Shown here in pieces: positions 1 to 8,457 of a DNA stretch of 64,000 nucleotides; positions within the stretch are counted from its first letter, which is position 1; every line of letters starts with the position of its first letter. The notes below the pieces were generated by a model. It made no database searches. It saw only the letters and a list, made by a program, of their open reading frames with translations, and was not told the DNA's origin. A program made the position numbers and the translations under genes. Source of the DNA: Pseudomonas panipatensis (GTDB lineage: Bacteria; Pseudomonadota; Gammaproteobacteria; Pseudomonadales; Pseudomonadaceae); assembly GCF_900099785.1 (NCBI RefSeq), contig NZ_FNDS01000011.1:1-64000 (forward strand), written 5' to 3'.

Positions 1-551
1 ATCAGCAGGGTGGAGCTGGGGTCGCGCTCGGACGGCTTGAGGACGAAGGTGTTGCCGCAGGCGATGGCCAGCGGGTACATCCACAGCGGGACCATGGCCG
101 GGAAGTTGAACGGGGTGATGCCGGCGACCACGCCGATCGGCTGGAAGTCGCTCCAGGCGTCGATGTTCGGGCCGACGTTGCGGCTGTATTCGCCCTTGAG
201 GATTTCCGGGGCGGCGGTGGCGTATTCGACGTTCTCGATGCCGCGCTTCAGCTCGCCGGCAGCGTCTTCGAGGGTCTTGCCGTGTTCTTCGCTGATCAGT
301 TTGACGATGCGTTCTTCGTTGGCTTCGAGCAGTTGCTTGAAGCGGAACAGCACCTGGGCGCGCTTGGCCGCCGGGGTGTTGCGCCAGGCCGGGAAGGCGG
401 CCTTGGCGGCGTCGATGGCCTGCTGCACGGTTTCGCGGCTGGCCAGCGGGACCTTGCGCACGGCTTCGCCGGTGGACGGGTTGAAGACGTCGGCGCTGCG
501 GCCGGTGTCAGCCACTTGCTGGCCGTTGATGAGGTGATGGACCGTGGACAT
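1..551 (-). CDS. mmsA: CoA-acylating methylmalonate-semialdehyde dehydrogenase (N-terminal part, cut by window edge)
   Basis: The frame opens with MSTVHHLINGQQV at 551 and runs off the window after 183 codons without a stop. The visible part is the NAD-binding half of an aldehyde dehydrogenase. Features typical of the MmsA branch are EEHGKTLEDAAGE, a GIENVEYA stretch and the PIGVVAGITPFNFPAMVPLW segment around residues 135-155. The catalytic cysteine would lie outside the window. MmsA-type enzymes convert malonate or methylmalonate semialdehyde to acetyl- or propionyl-CoA. It follows RidA by 3 bp on the same strand and is probably the last visible gene of the catabolic block. The family call is firm; the exact substrate is inferred. 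Confidence 0.85.
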   Translation of the reverse strand, partial: MSTVHHLINGQQVADTGRSADVFNPSTGEAVRKVPLASRETVQQAIDAAKAAFPAWRNTPAAKRAQVLFRFKQLLEANEERIVKLISEEHGKTLEDAAGELKRGIENVEYATAAPEILKGEYSRNVGPNIDAWSDFQPIGVVAGITPFNFPAMVPLWMYPLAIACGNTFVLKPSERDPSSTLL

Positions 552-554
552 GAA

Positions 555-914
555 TCAGCTCCGCACCGCCGCCTGGACGGCGATCTCGACTAGAATGTTC
601 TCCGCGGCCAGGTTAGCCTCGACCGTTGCGCGCGCCGGCAGCGCATCCTTAGGTACCCAGGCGTCCCAGGCGGCATTCATTTCGGCGAAGTCCTTCACCG
701 CGTGCTTGAGCCAGACCTGGGCAAAGAGGATGTGCGCCTTGTCGGAGCCGGCTTCGGCCAGCAGTTCGTCAATGCGCGCCAGCACCTGGGCGGTCTGGCC
801 GCGTACATCCTGGGTGCGATCTACAGGCACTTGGCCAGTGACGTAGACGATACCGTTGTGCACCAACGCATGGCTGAGGCGGCCGTTGTTGGGCTGGAAG
901 CGGGAAATGCTCAT
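555..914 (-). CDS. ridA: RidA family enamine/imine deaminase
   Basis: This 119-residue protein has the length and fold signature of RidA/YjgF/UK114: an N-terminal LSHALVHNGIVYVTGQVP strand pair, the QTAQVLARIDELLAEAG helix and a C-terminal PARATVEANLAAENILVEI segment with the substrate-contacting Arg. RidA proteins hydrolyse reactive 2-aminoacrylate and related imines to ketones or aldehydes plus ammonia. An AAGGAA ribosome site lies about 6 bp before the ATG. It sits between the alcohol dehydrogenase and mmsA, downstream of two FAD amine oxidase systems whose direct products are imines. The likely role is therefore to finish deamination of those products, which is an inference from context. 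Confidence 0.92.
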   Translation of the reverse strand: MSISRFQPNNGRLSHALVHNGIVYVTGQVPVDRTQDVRGQTAQVLARIDELLAEAGSDKAHILFAQVWLKHAVKDFAEMNAAWDAWVPKDALPARATVEANLAAENILVEIAVQAAVRS

Positions 915-945
915 GGATGGATTCCTTCAGTGGGTCATCAGTTTT

Positions 946-1980
946 TCAGGCGATTTCGAGCACGGTGCGGCCAACCAGATTGCCTTGGCGCATACGCTCG
1001 AAGATGTCGTTGATCTGTTCCAGGGGCTCGCGGACGATCTGCGCGCGCACCTTGCCGGCAGCGGCAAAGGCCACTGCTTCGTTGAGGTCCAGGCGGGTGC
1101 CGATGTTCGAGCCGGTGATGCTCAGCTCCCAGCCGGCGATGGCCGAGATGGACGCCCGCACGGTGTCTGCCGAACCGCCGGGCAGACCGATGAAGACCGC
1201 GGTGCCGCCCGGCCGCAGCATGCCTACCGATTGCTCGAAGGCTGCGTTCGCCACTGCCGTCACCAGCGCGGCATGCACTCCACCGGGAATCCGTTCACGC
1301 AGCGTCTCCACCGGGTTGCTGCGGGCGTCGATCAGGCACTCCGCGCCGTAGCTGCGAGCCAGTTCGAGCTTGTCGACCGAGACATCCACGGCGGCCACGC
1401 GCAGCCCCATGGCCACCGCGTACTGCACGGCGACATGGCCGAGGCCACCGATCCCGAGTACCGCGACCCACTGGCCAGGACGGGCGCCAGAGCGCTTCAG
1501 GCCGCGATAGGTTGTCACGCCGGCGCAGAGGATCGGCGCCAACTCGTAGAGGTCCGCTCCGTCGGGAATGTTGGCGACGAAGGCCGCCGGCGCGACCATG
1601 TATTCGGCGTAGCCGCCAGGGCGGCTGTAGCCGGTGGATTCGCGCTTCGAGCAGATGGTTTCCATGCCGCCCAGGCAGAATTCGCAGGTTCCGCAGGCGC
1701 TGTACATCCAGGGCAAACCCACTGCCGCGCCGATAGCCGGCTCGCTCACTCCGGCCCCCTGCGCGACCACGTGACCGGTGATCTCATGCCCGGGAATCAG
1801 CGGCAGGCTCGGCAACGAGGACCAGTCACCATCGATGGCGTGCAGGTCGCTGTGGCATACGCCGCATGCGGTGATCTTGATCAGCACCTCGCCCGGCCCC
1901 GGCTGTGGCACCGGAACCGACTCCACCCTCAACGCCTCGCCGATACGGTGCAGCACAGCCGCTTTCATGGTTTCACGCAT
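946..1980 (-). CDS. Zinc-dependent alcohol dehydrogenase (AdhP-like)
   Basis: A 344-residue medium-chain dehydrogenase. The catalytic zinc ligands are visible in ACGVCHSDLH and in GHEITGHV. The structural zinc site is the cysteine cluster CGTCEFC followed by METIC. The Rossmann motif is GIGGLGHVAVQ near residue 180. Length is normal for NAD-dependent alcohol dehydrogenases. The first ATG is preferred over the internal Met5 because GGGAGAAAGGAT sits directly upstream of it. It lies between the IclR regulator and RidA and probably oxidises an alcohol or reduces an aldehyde made in this catabolic block. The family is certain, the substrate is not. Confidence 0.9.
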   Translation of the reverse strand: MRETMKAAVLHRIGEALRVESVPVPQPGPGEVLIKITACGVCHSDLHAIDGDWSSLPSLPLIPGHEITGHVVAQGAGVSEPAIGAAVGLPWMYSACGTCEFCLGGMETICSKRESTGYSRPGGYAEYMVAPAAFVANIPDGADLYELAPILCAGVTTYRGLKRSGARPGQWVAVLGIGGLGHVAVQYAVAMGLRVAAVDVSVDKLELARSYGAECLIDARSNPVETLRERIPGGVHAALVTAVANAAFEQSVGMLRPGGTAVFIGLPGGSADTVRASISAIAGWELSITGSNIGTRLDLNEAVAFAAAGKVRAQIVREPLEQINDIFERMRQGNLVGRTVLEIA

Positions 1981-2095
1981 ATCCTTTCTCCCAAGTTTGG
2001 CGCTCCTCTTTCGCGGAGCAAAAGGCTCCCGTTGCGCGCCCGGAGGCGCACAGTGCGGGCAAGTCGAGGTAGCGGGCGGCGCTGCCGCCCTGGCG

Positions 2096-2887
2096 TCAGG
2101 TCATCGGGCGCAGGCTGCGCGCCGCGCTGGAGATCGACCGGGCTGTGTTGATCACTTTCGGAGCGAGGTCACGCCTTGCATCGTCCAGCGACCAGCGACT
2201 GAACGGCACGGCGACGTTCACCGCACCGAGGGGATAGCCATTGGCGTTAACCACGGCAGCGGCGACGCTGATGTCGCCGACGTAGAACTCTTCGTTGGCG
2301 AAGGCATAGCCGTCGCGCCGTGCCTGATCGATCACCTCGCCCAGGCGCTGGCGATCAACGATGGTGCTGGCGGTGTGGGCGACCAGCTCCGACGCATCGA
2401 GGATGGCGTCGCATTCCGCCGGCGGCAGCGCGGCGAGATAGGCACGCCCGGCCGCCGTGCAGTACATCGGCAGGTGACGACCCAGCGGCACATGGATGGA
2501 AATCTGCCGATGACTGGGGAAACGTGCGACATAGAGCATGTCCAGGCCACAAGGCTCGAGCAGGTTGCAGCTCTCCTCGGTCCCGCGGTTGAGCTCGTGC
2601 AGGTAAGGGTTGGAGCGCTCCACCAGGTCGCTGGTCTGCAGGTAGCCCGACCCCAGGTCCAGCGAGCGCGGCGTCAGCCGATAGCGCTTGGTGTCGGGGT
2701 CCTTGCCCACATAGCCCAGGGCTTCGAGGGTGAACACCGACCGCTGTACCGTGCTCTTGTTCAGTCCGGTGGCCTCGGCCAGCTCGACTAGGTTCATGCT
2801 CGGCCGACCGCTGCGGAAGGCAGTGATGATCGACAGGCCCTTGGACAGCGCGGTGACAAACAGAGGCGAATCTTCGACGGCGCTCAT
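2096..2887 (-). CDS. IclR family transcriptional regulator
   Basis: A 263-residue regulator with an N-terminal winged helix (ALSKGLSIITAF, then LVELAEATGLNKSTVQRSV at about residues 10-50) and a C-terminal IclR effector domain with GRHLPMYCTAAGRAYLA and the closing VNVAVPFSRWSLDDARR segment. An upstream in-frame ATG exists at 2953, but the ATG at 2887 has AAGGAA at good spacing and starts at the family's usual N-terminus. It is flanked by catabolic genes on the same strand and is the obvious candidate regulator of this block. The effector cannot be read from sequence. Confidence 0.92.
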   Translation of the reverse strand: MSAVEDSPLFVTALSKGLSIITAFRSGRPSMNLVELAEATGLNKSTVQRSVFTLEALGYVGKDPDTKRYRLTPRSLDLGSGYLQTSDLVERSNPYLHELNRGTEESCNLLEPCGLDMLYVARFPSHRQISIHVPLGRHLPMYCTAAGRAYLAALPPAECDAILDASELVAHTASTIVDRQRLGEVIDQARRDGYAFANEEFYVGDISVAAAVVNANGYPLGAVNVAVPFSRWSLDDARRDLAPKVINTARSISSAARSLRPMT

Positions 2888-2972
2888 GGCGGGGTTCCTT
2901 GAAAGGCAGCAGATGGAGCGTTTTTCCTGGCTCGTTCGGCCAGTCCGGACCAACGCTCCGGTTCACGGTTAT

Positions 2973-4142
2973 TCATTCAAAATGGCTCAGTACGATGCCC
3001 GGCTCGACGACCGGGCAGCCGCGTTCGAAACGATCGACCGCGAAGGGCTGCATGCGTTCGTCCACCACTCCCTCGACGATGGCGCGCGCCAACAGGTCGC
3101 CGGCGGCGGGCGCACCGGCGTGGCCGTAGCACCAGCCTGCGCTGATGAACAGCCCCGGCACACGCGGGTGCGCACCCAGCATCGGGCCGAAATCCGGCGA
3201 AATATGCACCAGTCCCGCCCATTGGCGAAGGATACGGGCCTGGCCGAGTTGCGGAAACATTTCCAGGTAGGCTCTGGCCGTGGCCGCCATCACTGGCACA
3301 TCCGCAGCGAGGCTATCCTGTGGCCGCTCGGCCACCTCGGCACCGCCCACCACTTCGCCACGCGCAGTCTGGTGCATGTAGCAGAGCCGGTCGAGCAAGG
3401 CGACGGCAGGGCCAATCAATGGCCGCGTAGGCTCCAGGGCCATGGCCTCCAGGCGCATCGGGTAGCCTTCCAGGGGCACGCCGGCCATTTGCGCCAGCGC
3501 GTTGCTGTCCGCACCGCCGGCCAGGACCACGGTGTCGGCCTGGATACGCTGCTGCCCGACACGCACGCCGCTCACCCGCCCGGCGCTGTGGTCGACGGCG
3601 TCCACACGGGTACGGTACTCGATCCGCACGCCGAGCCGCTCGCAGGCCTTGCGAAAGGCGTACATCGCCGCATGGTGGGGCGCCACGCCGCTGTCGGGCA
3701 GGTGCAGTGCCGCACTCACACGCTCATGGGCCAGGGCTGGCAGCACGTGGCGCAGTTGCGCCGGATCGAGCAGTTGCGAGTCGATACCGCATTCGCGGTG
3801 GACCTCACGGGTACGCTGCAGCAGCTCGGCCGTGCTGTCGCGCTCGCCGATCATGCTGTAGCCGCGCCGCGAGTACATCACGTTCTCGCCGAGGCGCCTC
3901 GAAAGGCCCAGCCAAAGGCGGTTGGAATGAGCAAAGAAGTGCGTCCACTCCGACGAGCTGAACGCTCCGCGAATGAGCGTGCCATTGCGCCCCGACGCAC
4001 CTCCCTGCCAATAGCCGGCGTCCAGCACCAGAATGTCGCGCACGCCGCGCTCGGCGAGGCTGAAGGCCAGCGACAGGCCCTGGATACCGGCACCGACGAT
4101 CAGCACCGAGCAGCGCGGCGGCAGTGGAAGATGGTCGATCAT
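2973..4142 (-). CDS. FAD-dependent amine/opine dehydrogenase, DadA-like subunit
   Basis: A 389-residue DAO/glycine-oxidase-type flavoprotein. The dinucleotide-binding motif VLIVGAGIQGLSLAFSLAERG is at about residues 13-33. ASGRNGTLIRG, typical of DadA/SoxB proteins, follows near residue 50. The FAD-closing region GLFISAGWCYGHAGAPAAGDLLA is near residue 345. The ATG at 4142 overlaps the stop of the larger Fe-S flavoprotein subunit by 4 bp (ATGA), so the two are translationally coupled. This large-plus-DadA-like arrangement is the one known from opine oxidases, hydroxyproline dehydrogenases and HcnBC. A membrane- or electron-carrier-linked dehydrogenase acting on an imported amino compound is the best reading; the substrate is unknown. 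Confidence 0.82.
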   Translation of the reverse strand: MIDHLPLPPRCSVLIVGAGIQGLSLAFSLAERGVRDILVLDAGYWQGGASGRNGTLIRGAFSSSEWTHFFAHSNRLWLGLSRRLGENVMYSRRGYSMIGERDSTAELLQRTREVHRECGIDSQLLDPAQLRHVLPALAHERVSAALHLPDSGVAPHHAAMYAFRKACERLGVRIEYRTRVDAVDHSAGRVSGVRVGQQRIQADTVVLAGGADSNALAQMAGVPLEGYPMRLEAMALEPTRPLIGPAVALLDRLCYMHQTARGEVVGGAEVAERPQDSLAADVPVMAATARAYLEMFPQLGQARILRQWAGLVHISPDFGPMLGAHPRVPGLFISAGWCYGHAGAPAAGDLLARAIVEGVVDERMQPFAVDRFERGCPVVEPGIVLSHFE

Positions 4143-5608
4143 TGCAGCGGCTCCACCACATCCGCCAGGCCTGCAGCCTGGGCGACGGTCAGCGCCCTGC
4201 GCGGCGGGCGCAGGGTGGGTTTGTTCAGGCTTGCCGGTGGCACGCCCAGGCGCGCGGCGACGTAATCGCGCAGAGAGTGCCAGCAGGGCTGGCCCTGGCA
4301 CGGCCCCATACCGCAGGAGGTCAGGCGCTTGATTACTTCCAGGTCCTGGACGCCCTGCTCCAGCAAGCGGTCGACCTCTGCGCCAGACACATCGAAGCAT
4401 GGGCACAGCAACACCGCGGAATGCCGGACCGGCAACGCCGCATCGGCATCGGCGGCGGCACCGACACGCCGGTAGGCGCTGAAACCACCGACCAGTTGCA
4501 GACGCCCCTGGGCGGAACCCTGGAAACTCAAGCTATCGTCGAAGGCGCCGGTGCCGGCCAGTACCACGGCATCGCAGGCGCACTTACCCTCCAGCTCGAT
4601 GCCGCGCACGCAGTTGAAGCCACTTATCCGCTGCAGTCGCTCCAAAGGCGCCACCCTCACGACATTCACCCCCAGGGCTCGCAGGCGTTGGGCCAGCGCA
4701 TCCTGCTCACCAGTACCCAGCACCGCGACCGAGGCTCCGGGCGCAATACGCCGGTCCGCGGCCAGCGCCAGTGCGGTGCGCGCATCCATCACACCGGGCA
4801 GCCACGTACCTGGTACGAGGGGCGGCACCGGACGACGTCCGGTGGCCAGAATCACTTCGCCAGCTTCCAGGGCCAGTGCGCCATCGCTGCCATCCAGCGG
4901 CGCAGCGAGCAGCAGTTGGCCTTCCCGGTAGGCCCCGAAGACATCGACGCCGAACAGGCACTCCACACGCGGGTCCAGCCCGGGCACATCGACGCCCGCA
5001 TGCCGGGCGAGCCCGCCAGCTGCCTTCCCGCGGGACACCAGCAGCACGTGCCGGCCCTGGGCGGCAACGGCATTGGCTGCCGCACAGCCGGCCGGCCCGG
5101 CGCCGATCACCAGCACCTCGGCAAACAGGCGACGACCTTCCGGCACGGCCACCTGGGCCCGCGAGGACGCAGGCTCCGCTACCCCGGCGAGAAATGCCAG
5201 CAAGGCTTCCCAGCGCTGGAACAGACGACCTCCGCTGGGCACCAGGTTGGTGTGCTCGAAGCCACCCTGGATCCAGGCGGCAGGCACCAGCCTGGCCAGG
5301 CGCAGCAGATCGAATCCCGGCTGCGGCCAGCAGTTCTGCGTGGACACCTGCATGCCCTCGCGCAAGCGGCACTGGTCCAGCCGGACATTGGGCACGCCAT
5401 CGACCCGAGCCAGCACGCCGGTGGTATAGAAGCCGGAGAGCCCCATGGGTCGATGCGCCTTGCGGGTGAACGCCAGACCGCGAATGCCATTGGCCAGCAG
5501 CGCCTCGGCCACGCTGTCGCCCTCCAGCCCGGTCAGTTTCCGTCCGTTCCAGCTGAACGACAGCGCCTGCCCGGTGGCGCCCGGCAGACGGAGCACGCCA
5601 GCGCTCAT
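4139..5608 (-). CDS. FAD/NAD(P)-binding and Fe-S oxidoreductase, large subunit of an amine/opine dehydrogenase
   Basis: This 489-residue protein has three parts. Residues about 15-100 resemble the N-terminal domain of sarcosine oxidase alpha or opine oxidase A, but have only two cysteines, so no [2Fe-2S] site is expected there. Residues about 165-400 form an FAD/NAD(P) disulfide-reductase fold (LVIGAGPAGCAAANAVAAQG; later ATGRRP). The C-terminal part is a BFD-like [2Fe-2S] domain with CPC at about 402 and CGMGPC at about 432. It overlaps both neighbours by 4 bp. The match in layout is to opine oxidase subunit A or the LhpB/HcnB group. Which amino compound is oxidised cannot be told. Confidence 0.82.
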   Translation of the reverse strand: MSAGVLRLPGATGQALSFSWNGRKLTGLEGDSVAEALLANGIRGLAFTRKAHRPMGLSGFYTTGVLARVDGVPNVRLDQCRLREGMQVSTQNCWPQPGFDLLRLARLVPAAWIQGGFEHTNLVPSGGRLFQRWEALLAFLAGVAEPASSRAQVAVPEGRRLFAEVLVIGAGPAGCAAANAVAAQGRHVLLVSRGKAAGGLARHAGVDVPGLDPRVECLFGVDVFGAYREGQLLLAAPLDGSDGALALEAGEVILATGRRPVPPLVPGTWLPGVMDARTALALAADRRIAPGASVAVLGTGEQDALAQRLRALGVNVVRVAPLERLQRISGFNCVRGIELEGKCACDAVVLAGTGAFDDSLSFQGSAQGRLQLVGGFSAYRRVGAAADADAALPVRHSAVLLCPCFDVSGAEVDRLLEQGVQDLEVIKRLTSCGMGPCQGQPCWHSLRDYVAARLGVPPASLNKPTLRPPRRALTVAQAAGLADVVEPLQ

Positions 5609-6426
5609 GCGCGCGCCCTCTTCTGGGCGCGACGTTGCGCTGTGAGGCTGATGGCGAGCATGACGATCGACAGCAGGGTCATCAGCGTCGCGACCACGGC
5701 GATCAGCGGGTCGATCTCCGAACGCAGCGAGCTGAACATGCGCTTGGTCAGCGTCGCGCTGTCACCGCCGCTGATGAACAGCGAGATGACCGCCTCGTCC
5801 AGGGACACGGCAAAGGCAAACATCGCCGCGGCGATCACCGAAAAGCGTATCTGCGGCAGGGTCACATCGACGAAGGCGCGCAGGCGACTGGCGCCGAGGA
5901 TGCAGGCGGCGTGCTCCTGGGTCATGTCGTAGCTCTTCAGGCCGGCGCCCACGTTGATGATCACGTAGGGCAGCGCCAGCAGCGTGTGCGCCAGTACCAG
6001 GCCGGGGATGCTGTTGTTCAGGTCCAGTCGGGCATAGATGAAGAACAGGCCGATGGCGGTGAAGATCGACGGCACGATCATCGGCGCCATCATCAGACCG
6101 CGCAGCACACCCAGGTAGCGTTGCTGGCTGTTGTGCAGCGCATAGGCCGCCGCCGTACCCAGCGTGGTCGCCAGCAGCATCGTCAGAGTGGCGGTGATCA
6201 GCGAGACCTGGGTAGCGGCACGCCACTCCACCGAGGCGAGGTAGTTGAAGAACGGCTGCAGGCTAAGCGGTTTGGGCGGGAAGCTCAGGTAGCGAGCGTC
6301 CGACAGCGACATCGGCAGCACGATCAGGGTCGGCGTGAGCAGGAACAGCATGGTCGCTGCCACCACCAGGTAGAGCCAGGCGCGGCGCGCTAGCTGCACG
6401 CCCAGGTGCGAGAAGGATCGATTCAT
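5605..6426 (-). CDS. ABC transporter permease (PotC-like)
   Basis: A 273-residue binding-protein-dependent permease with about six membrane segments, the first at about residues 15-40. The EAA loop is recognisable as EHAACILGASRLRAFVDVTLPQI near residue 190. It fits the PotC/PotI subfamily, which pairs with PotB-type permeases in spermidine and putrescine transporters. It starts 4 bp after the other permease and its stop overlaps the next dehydrogenase subunit by 4 bp, which ties uptake and oxidation into one transcript. Confidence 0.93.
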   Translation of the reverse strand: MNRSFSHLGVQLARRAWLYLVVAATMLFLLTPTLIVLPMSLSDARYLSFPPKPLSLQPFFNYLASVEWRAATQVSLITATLTMLLATTLGTAAAYALHNSQQRYLGVLRGLMMAPMIVPSIFTAIGLFFIYARLDLNNSIPGLVLAHTLLALPYVIINVGAGLKSYDMTQEHAACILGASRLRAFVDVTLPQIRFSVIAAAMFAFAVSLDEAVISLFISGGDSATLTKRMFSSLRSEIDPLIAVVATLMTLLSIVMLAISLTAQRRAQKRARA

Positions 6427-6430
6427 GGCT

Positions 6431-7315
6431 TCACTCGCTGCGCCGGCCCAGGCCGGCGATCTTCTTGACGATGAACAGGATCAGTAATGTCGCCACCAGC
6501 AACACCACCCCCAGGGACGAGGCGGCACCCCAGTTGGCGTACATCGACACGTCACTCTCGATGCGCATCGACAGCATCTGTACCTTGCCGCCCCCCAGCA
6601 GCGCCGGGGTCACGTAGAAACCCAGGCTGAGGACGAAGACCAGCGTCGCGCCAGCGGCCAGGCCCGGCAGCGACAGCGGCAGGAACACATCGCGGAACGC
6701 CCGGCTGGGCGAGGCGCCGAAGGTCGAGGCGGCCTGCAGGTAGATCGGGTTGATGCTCTTCATCGCGGCGAACAGCGGCAGGATCATGTACGGCAGCATG
6801 ATGTGGGTCATGCCGATCACCGTGCCGGTCAGATTGTGCACCAGCGCCAGGGGCGCATCGACGATGCCCAGCGACATCAGCAGGTCGTTGACCACGCCCC
6901 GGCGCTGCAGCAGAACCAGCCATGCGTAGGTTCGCACCAGCAGCGATGTCCACAGCGACACCAGCAGCAGCGCCATGGCCAGGCCAGCCAACCGACGCGG
7001 GCCGTGCACCATGAAGTAGGCATAAGGGTAGCCGATCAGCACGCAGGCGACCGTGACGATTAGGCTGACCTTGAAGGTCTGGGTGAAGGCCAGCACGTAG
7101 ATCGGCTGTAGCAGGCGCGTGTAGTTTTCCACGGTCAGCTGGCCCTGCGCGTCGAACAGCGACAGGCCGAACAGCCAGCCGATGGGAATCACGAAGGTCA
7201 CTAGCACCAGCAGCAGCGCGGGGACCATCGGCGACAGCAGCAGCCACGCATGGCGCTGGGTCGCGCGGCGCAGCGCACTGCCGTGCAGCGCCGTGTCGAG
7301 GTTCAGGGTGGTCAT
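6431..7315 (-). CDS. ABC transporter permease (PotB-like)
   Basis: A 294-residue inner-membrane permease of the PotB/PotH type. The first membrane span is at about residues 28-52 (WLLLSPMVPALLLVLVTFV). The EAA loop is AASTFGASPSRAFRDVFLPL near residue 205, and a final span lies near residue 265. Its ATG overlaps the stop of the ATPase gene by 4 bp, and the second permease follows at once, giving the usual heterodimeric channel of polyamine-type importers. Confidence 0.93.
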   Translation of the reverse strand: MTTLNLDTALHGSALRRATQRHAWLLLSPMVPALLLVLVTFVIPIGWLFGLSLFDAQGQLTVENYTRLLQPIYVLAFTQTFKVSLIVTVACVLIGYPYAYFMVHGPRRLAGLAMALLLVSLWTSLLVRTYAWLVLLQRRGVVNDLLMSLGIVDAPLALVHNLTGTVIGMTHIMLPYMILPLFAAMKSINPIYLQAASTFGASPSRAFRDVFLPLSLPGLAAGATLVFVLSLGFYVTPALLGGGKVQMLSMRIESDVSMYANWGAASSLGVVLLVATLLILFIVKKIAGLGRRSE

Positions 7316-8388
7316 GCCGATTCCCCTACGATGAGGCAGTCCTGCGGGTGCAGGCCCAGCACCACGGCATCCCCGCGCGAAGGCAGGCCACCGGAGGAGC
7401 TACGCGAAGGACGGCGGATCGATACCTGCTCGCCCTGCCCCAGGTCGATCTGCAGCAACTGGCTCTCGCCTTGGTAGATCACGTCCTGCACCTGGCCGCG
7501 GAACAGGTTGAAACCTTGCGCACCTTCATCGACGAACTGCAGCTTCTCGGGACGGATCACCAGGTGGGGATTGCCCAGCTTGCCATTGCTGAACACTGCG
7601 TTGAGCGGCTGGTCGCGATGCCATGCCTTGCCCTCGCGCAGCGACACCGGAAGGAAGGACGACTCGCCGACGAACTCGGCGATGAAACGGTTAGCCGGAC
7701 GCTCGTAGAGGTTCTCCGGCGTATCGACCTGCTGGATGCGGCCCTGGCTCATTACCGCGATACGGTCGGACATGGTCAGCGCCTCGCGCTGGTCGTGGGT
7801 GACGTACACCACGGTCATGCCCAGGCGTTCGTGCAGGCGACGGATCTCCAGCTGCATGGTTTCGCGCAGGCGCTTGTCCAGTGCCGAGAGCGGCTCGTCC
7901 ATCAGCAGGATCTTTGGCTCGAAGACGATCGCACGCGCCAGGGCGATGCGCTGCCGCTGGCCGCCGGACATCTCGTCGATGCGCCGCTCCACCAGCTTGT
8001 CCAGTTCGACCATGGCCAGCGCTTCACCGACCCGCTTGCGGATTTCCTCGCGGCTGTAGCCACGCAGTTTCAGCGGATAGGCAACGTTCTGGAACACGTT
8101 CATGTGCGGGAACAGCGCGTAGTTCTGGAACATCATGCCTAGGTCGCGCTTGTGCGGGGGCTCGAAGACCATCTCGCGACCGCCGAAGCGCACGCTCCCC
8201 GCGTCGGGACGGACGAAGCCGGCCAGGGCCATGAGCAACGTCGTCTTGCCGGACCCCGAGGACCCCAGCAGCGAGAGAAACTCGCCGCTGCGGATGTTCA
8301 GGGAAACGTTGTCCAGGGCGGCGAAGCTGCCGTAGGTCTTGGTGACGTTCTCGATATCGATGGAGGTCGAAAGCTTGGTATCGGACAT
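7312..8388 (-). CDS. ABC transporter ATP-binding protein (PotA-like)
   Basis: A 358-residue ATPase. Walker A GSSGSGKTT is near residue 42, the signature MSGGQRQRIALARA near residue 141, Walker B ILLMDEPLSALD near residue 164, and an H-loop YVTHDQ follows. About 120 C-terminal residues form the TOBE-type regulatory domain (LVIRPEKLQF) seen in PotA, FbpC and MalK. It heads the tightly overlapping ATPase-permease-permease-dehydrogenase run and is separated from the binding-protein genes by a strong hairpin. Confidence 0.94.
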   Translation of the reverse strand: MSDTKLSTSIDIENVTKTYGSFAALDNVSLNIRSGEFLSLLGSSGSGKTTLLMALAGFVRPDAGSVRFGGREMVFEPPHKRDLGMMFQNYALFPHMNVFQNVAYPLKLRGYSREEIRKRVGEALAMVELDKLVERRIDEMSGGQRQRIALARAIVFEPKILLMDEPLSALDKRLRETMQLEIRRLHERLGMTVVYVTHDQREALTMSDRIAVMSQGRIQQVDTPENLYERPANRFIAEFVGESSFLPVSLREGKAWHRDQPLNAVFSNGKLGNPHLVIRPEKLQFVDEGAQGFNLFRGQVQDVIYQGESQLLQIDLGQGEQVSIRRPSRSSSGGLPSRGDAVVLGLHPQDCLIVGESA

Positions 8389-8431
8389 GCTCGGACTCGA
8401 TGCCGTAAGGCGTAAAGCTTCTTGTTATGAC

Positions 8432-8451
8432 GGGGCGCCTGCAGGCGCCCC
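8432..8451 (-). terminator. Intercistronic GC hairpin after the binding-protein gene
   Basis: A perfect palindrome with 8-bp arms GGGGCGCC and GGCGCCCC around TGCA lies between the stop of the binding-protein gene at 8458 and the ATPase start at 8388. No T-run follows on the minus strand. It therefore looks like a partial terminator or 3'-end stabiliser, the usual way of making binding protein in excess over the membrane subunits. The role is inferred. Confidence 0.6.
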
Positions 8452-8457
8452 ATCGTC

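Noticed and set aside
4124-5932. A 602-codon open frame on the plus strand
   Set aside because: Antisense to the Fe-S flavoprotein, whose domains are unmistakable.
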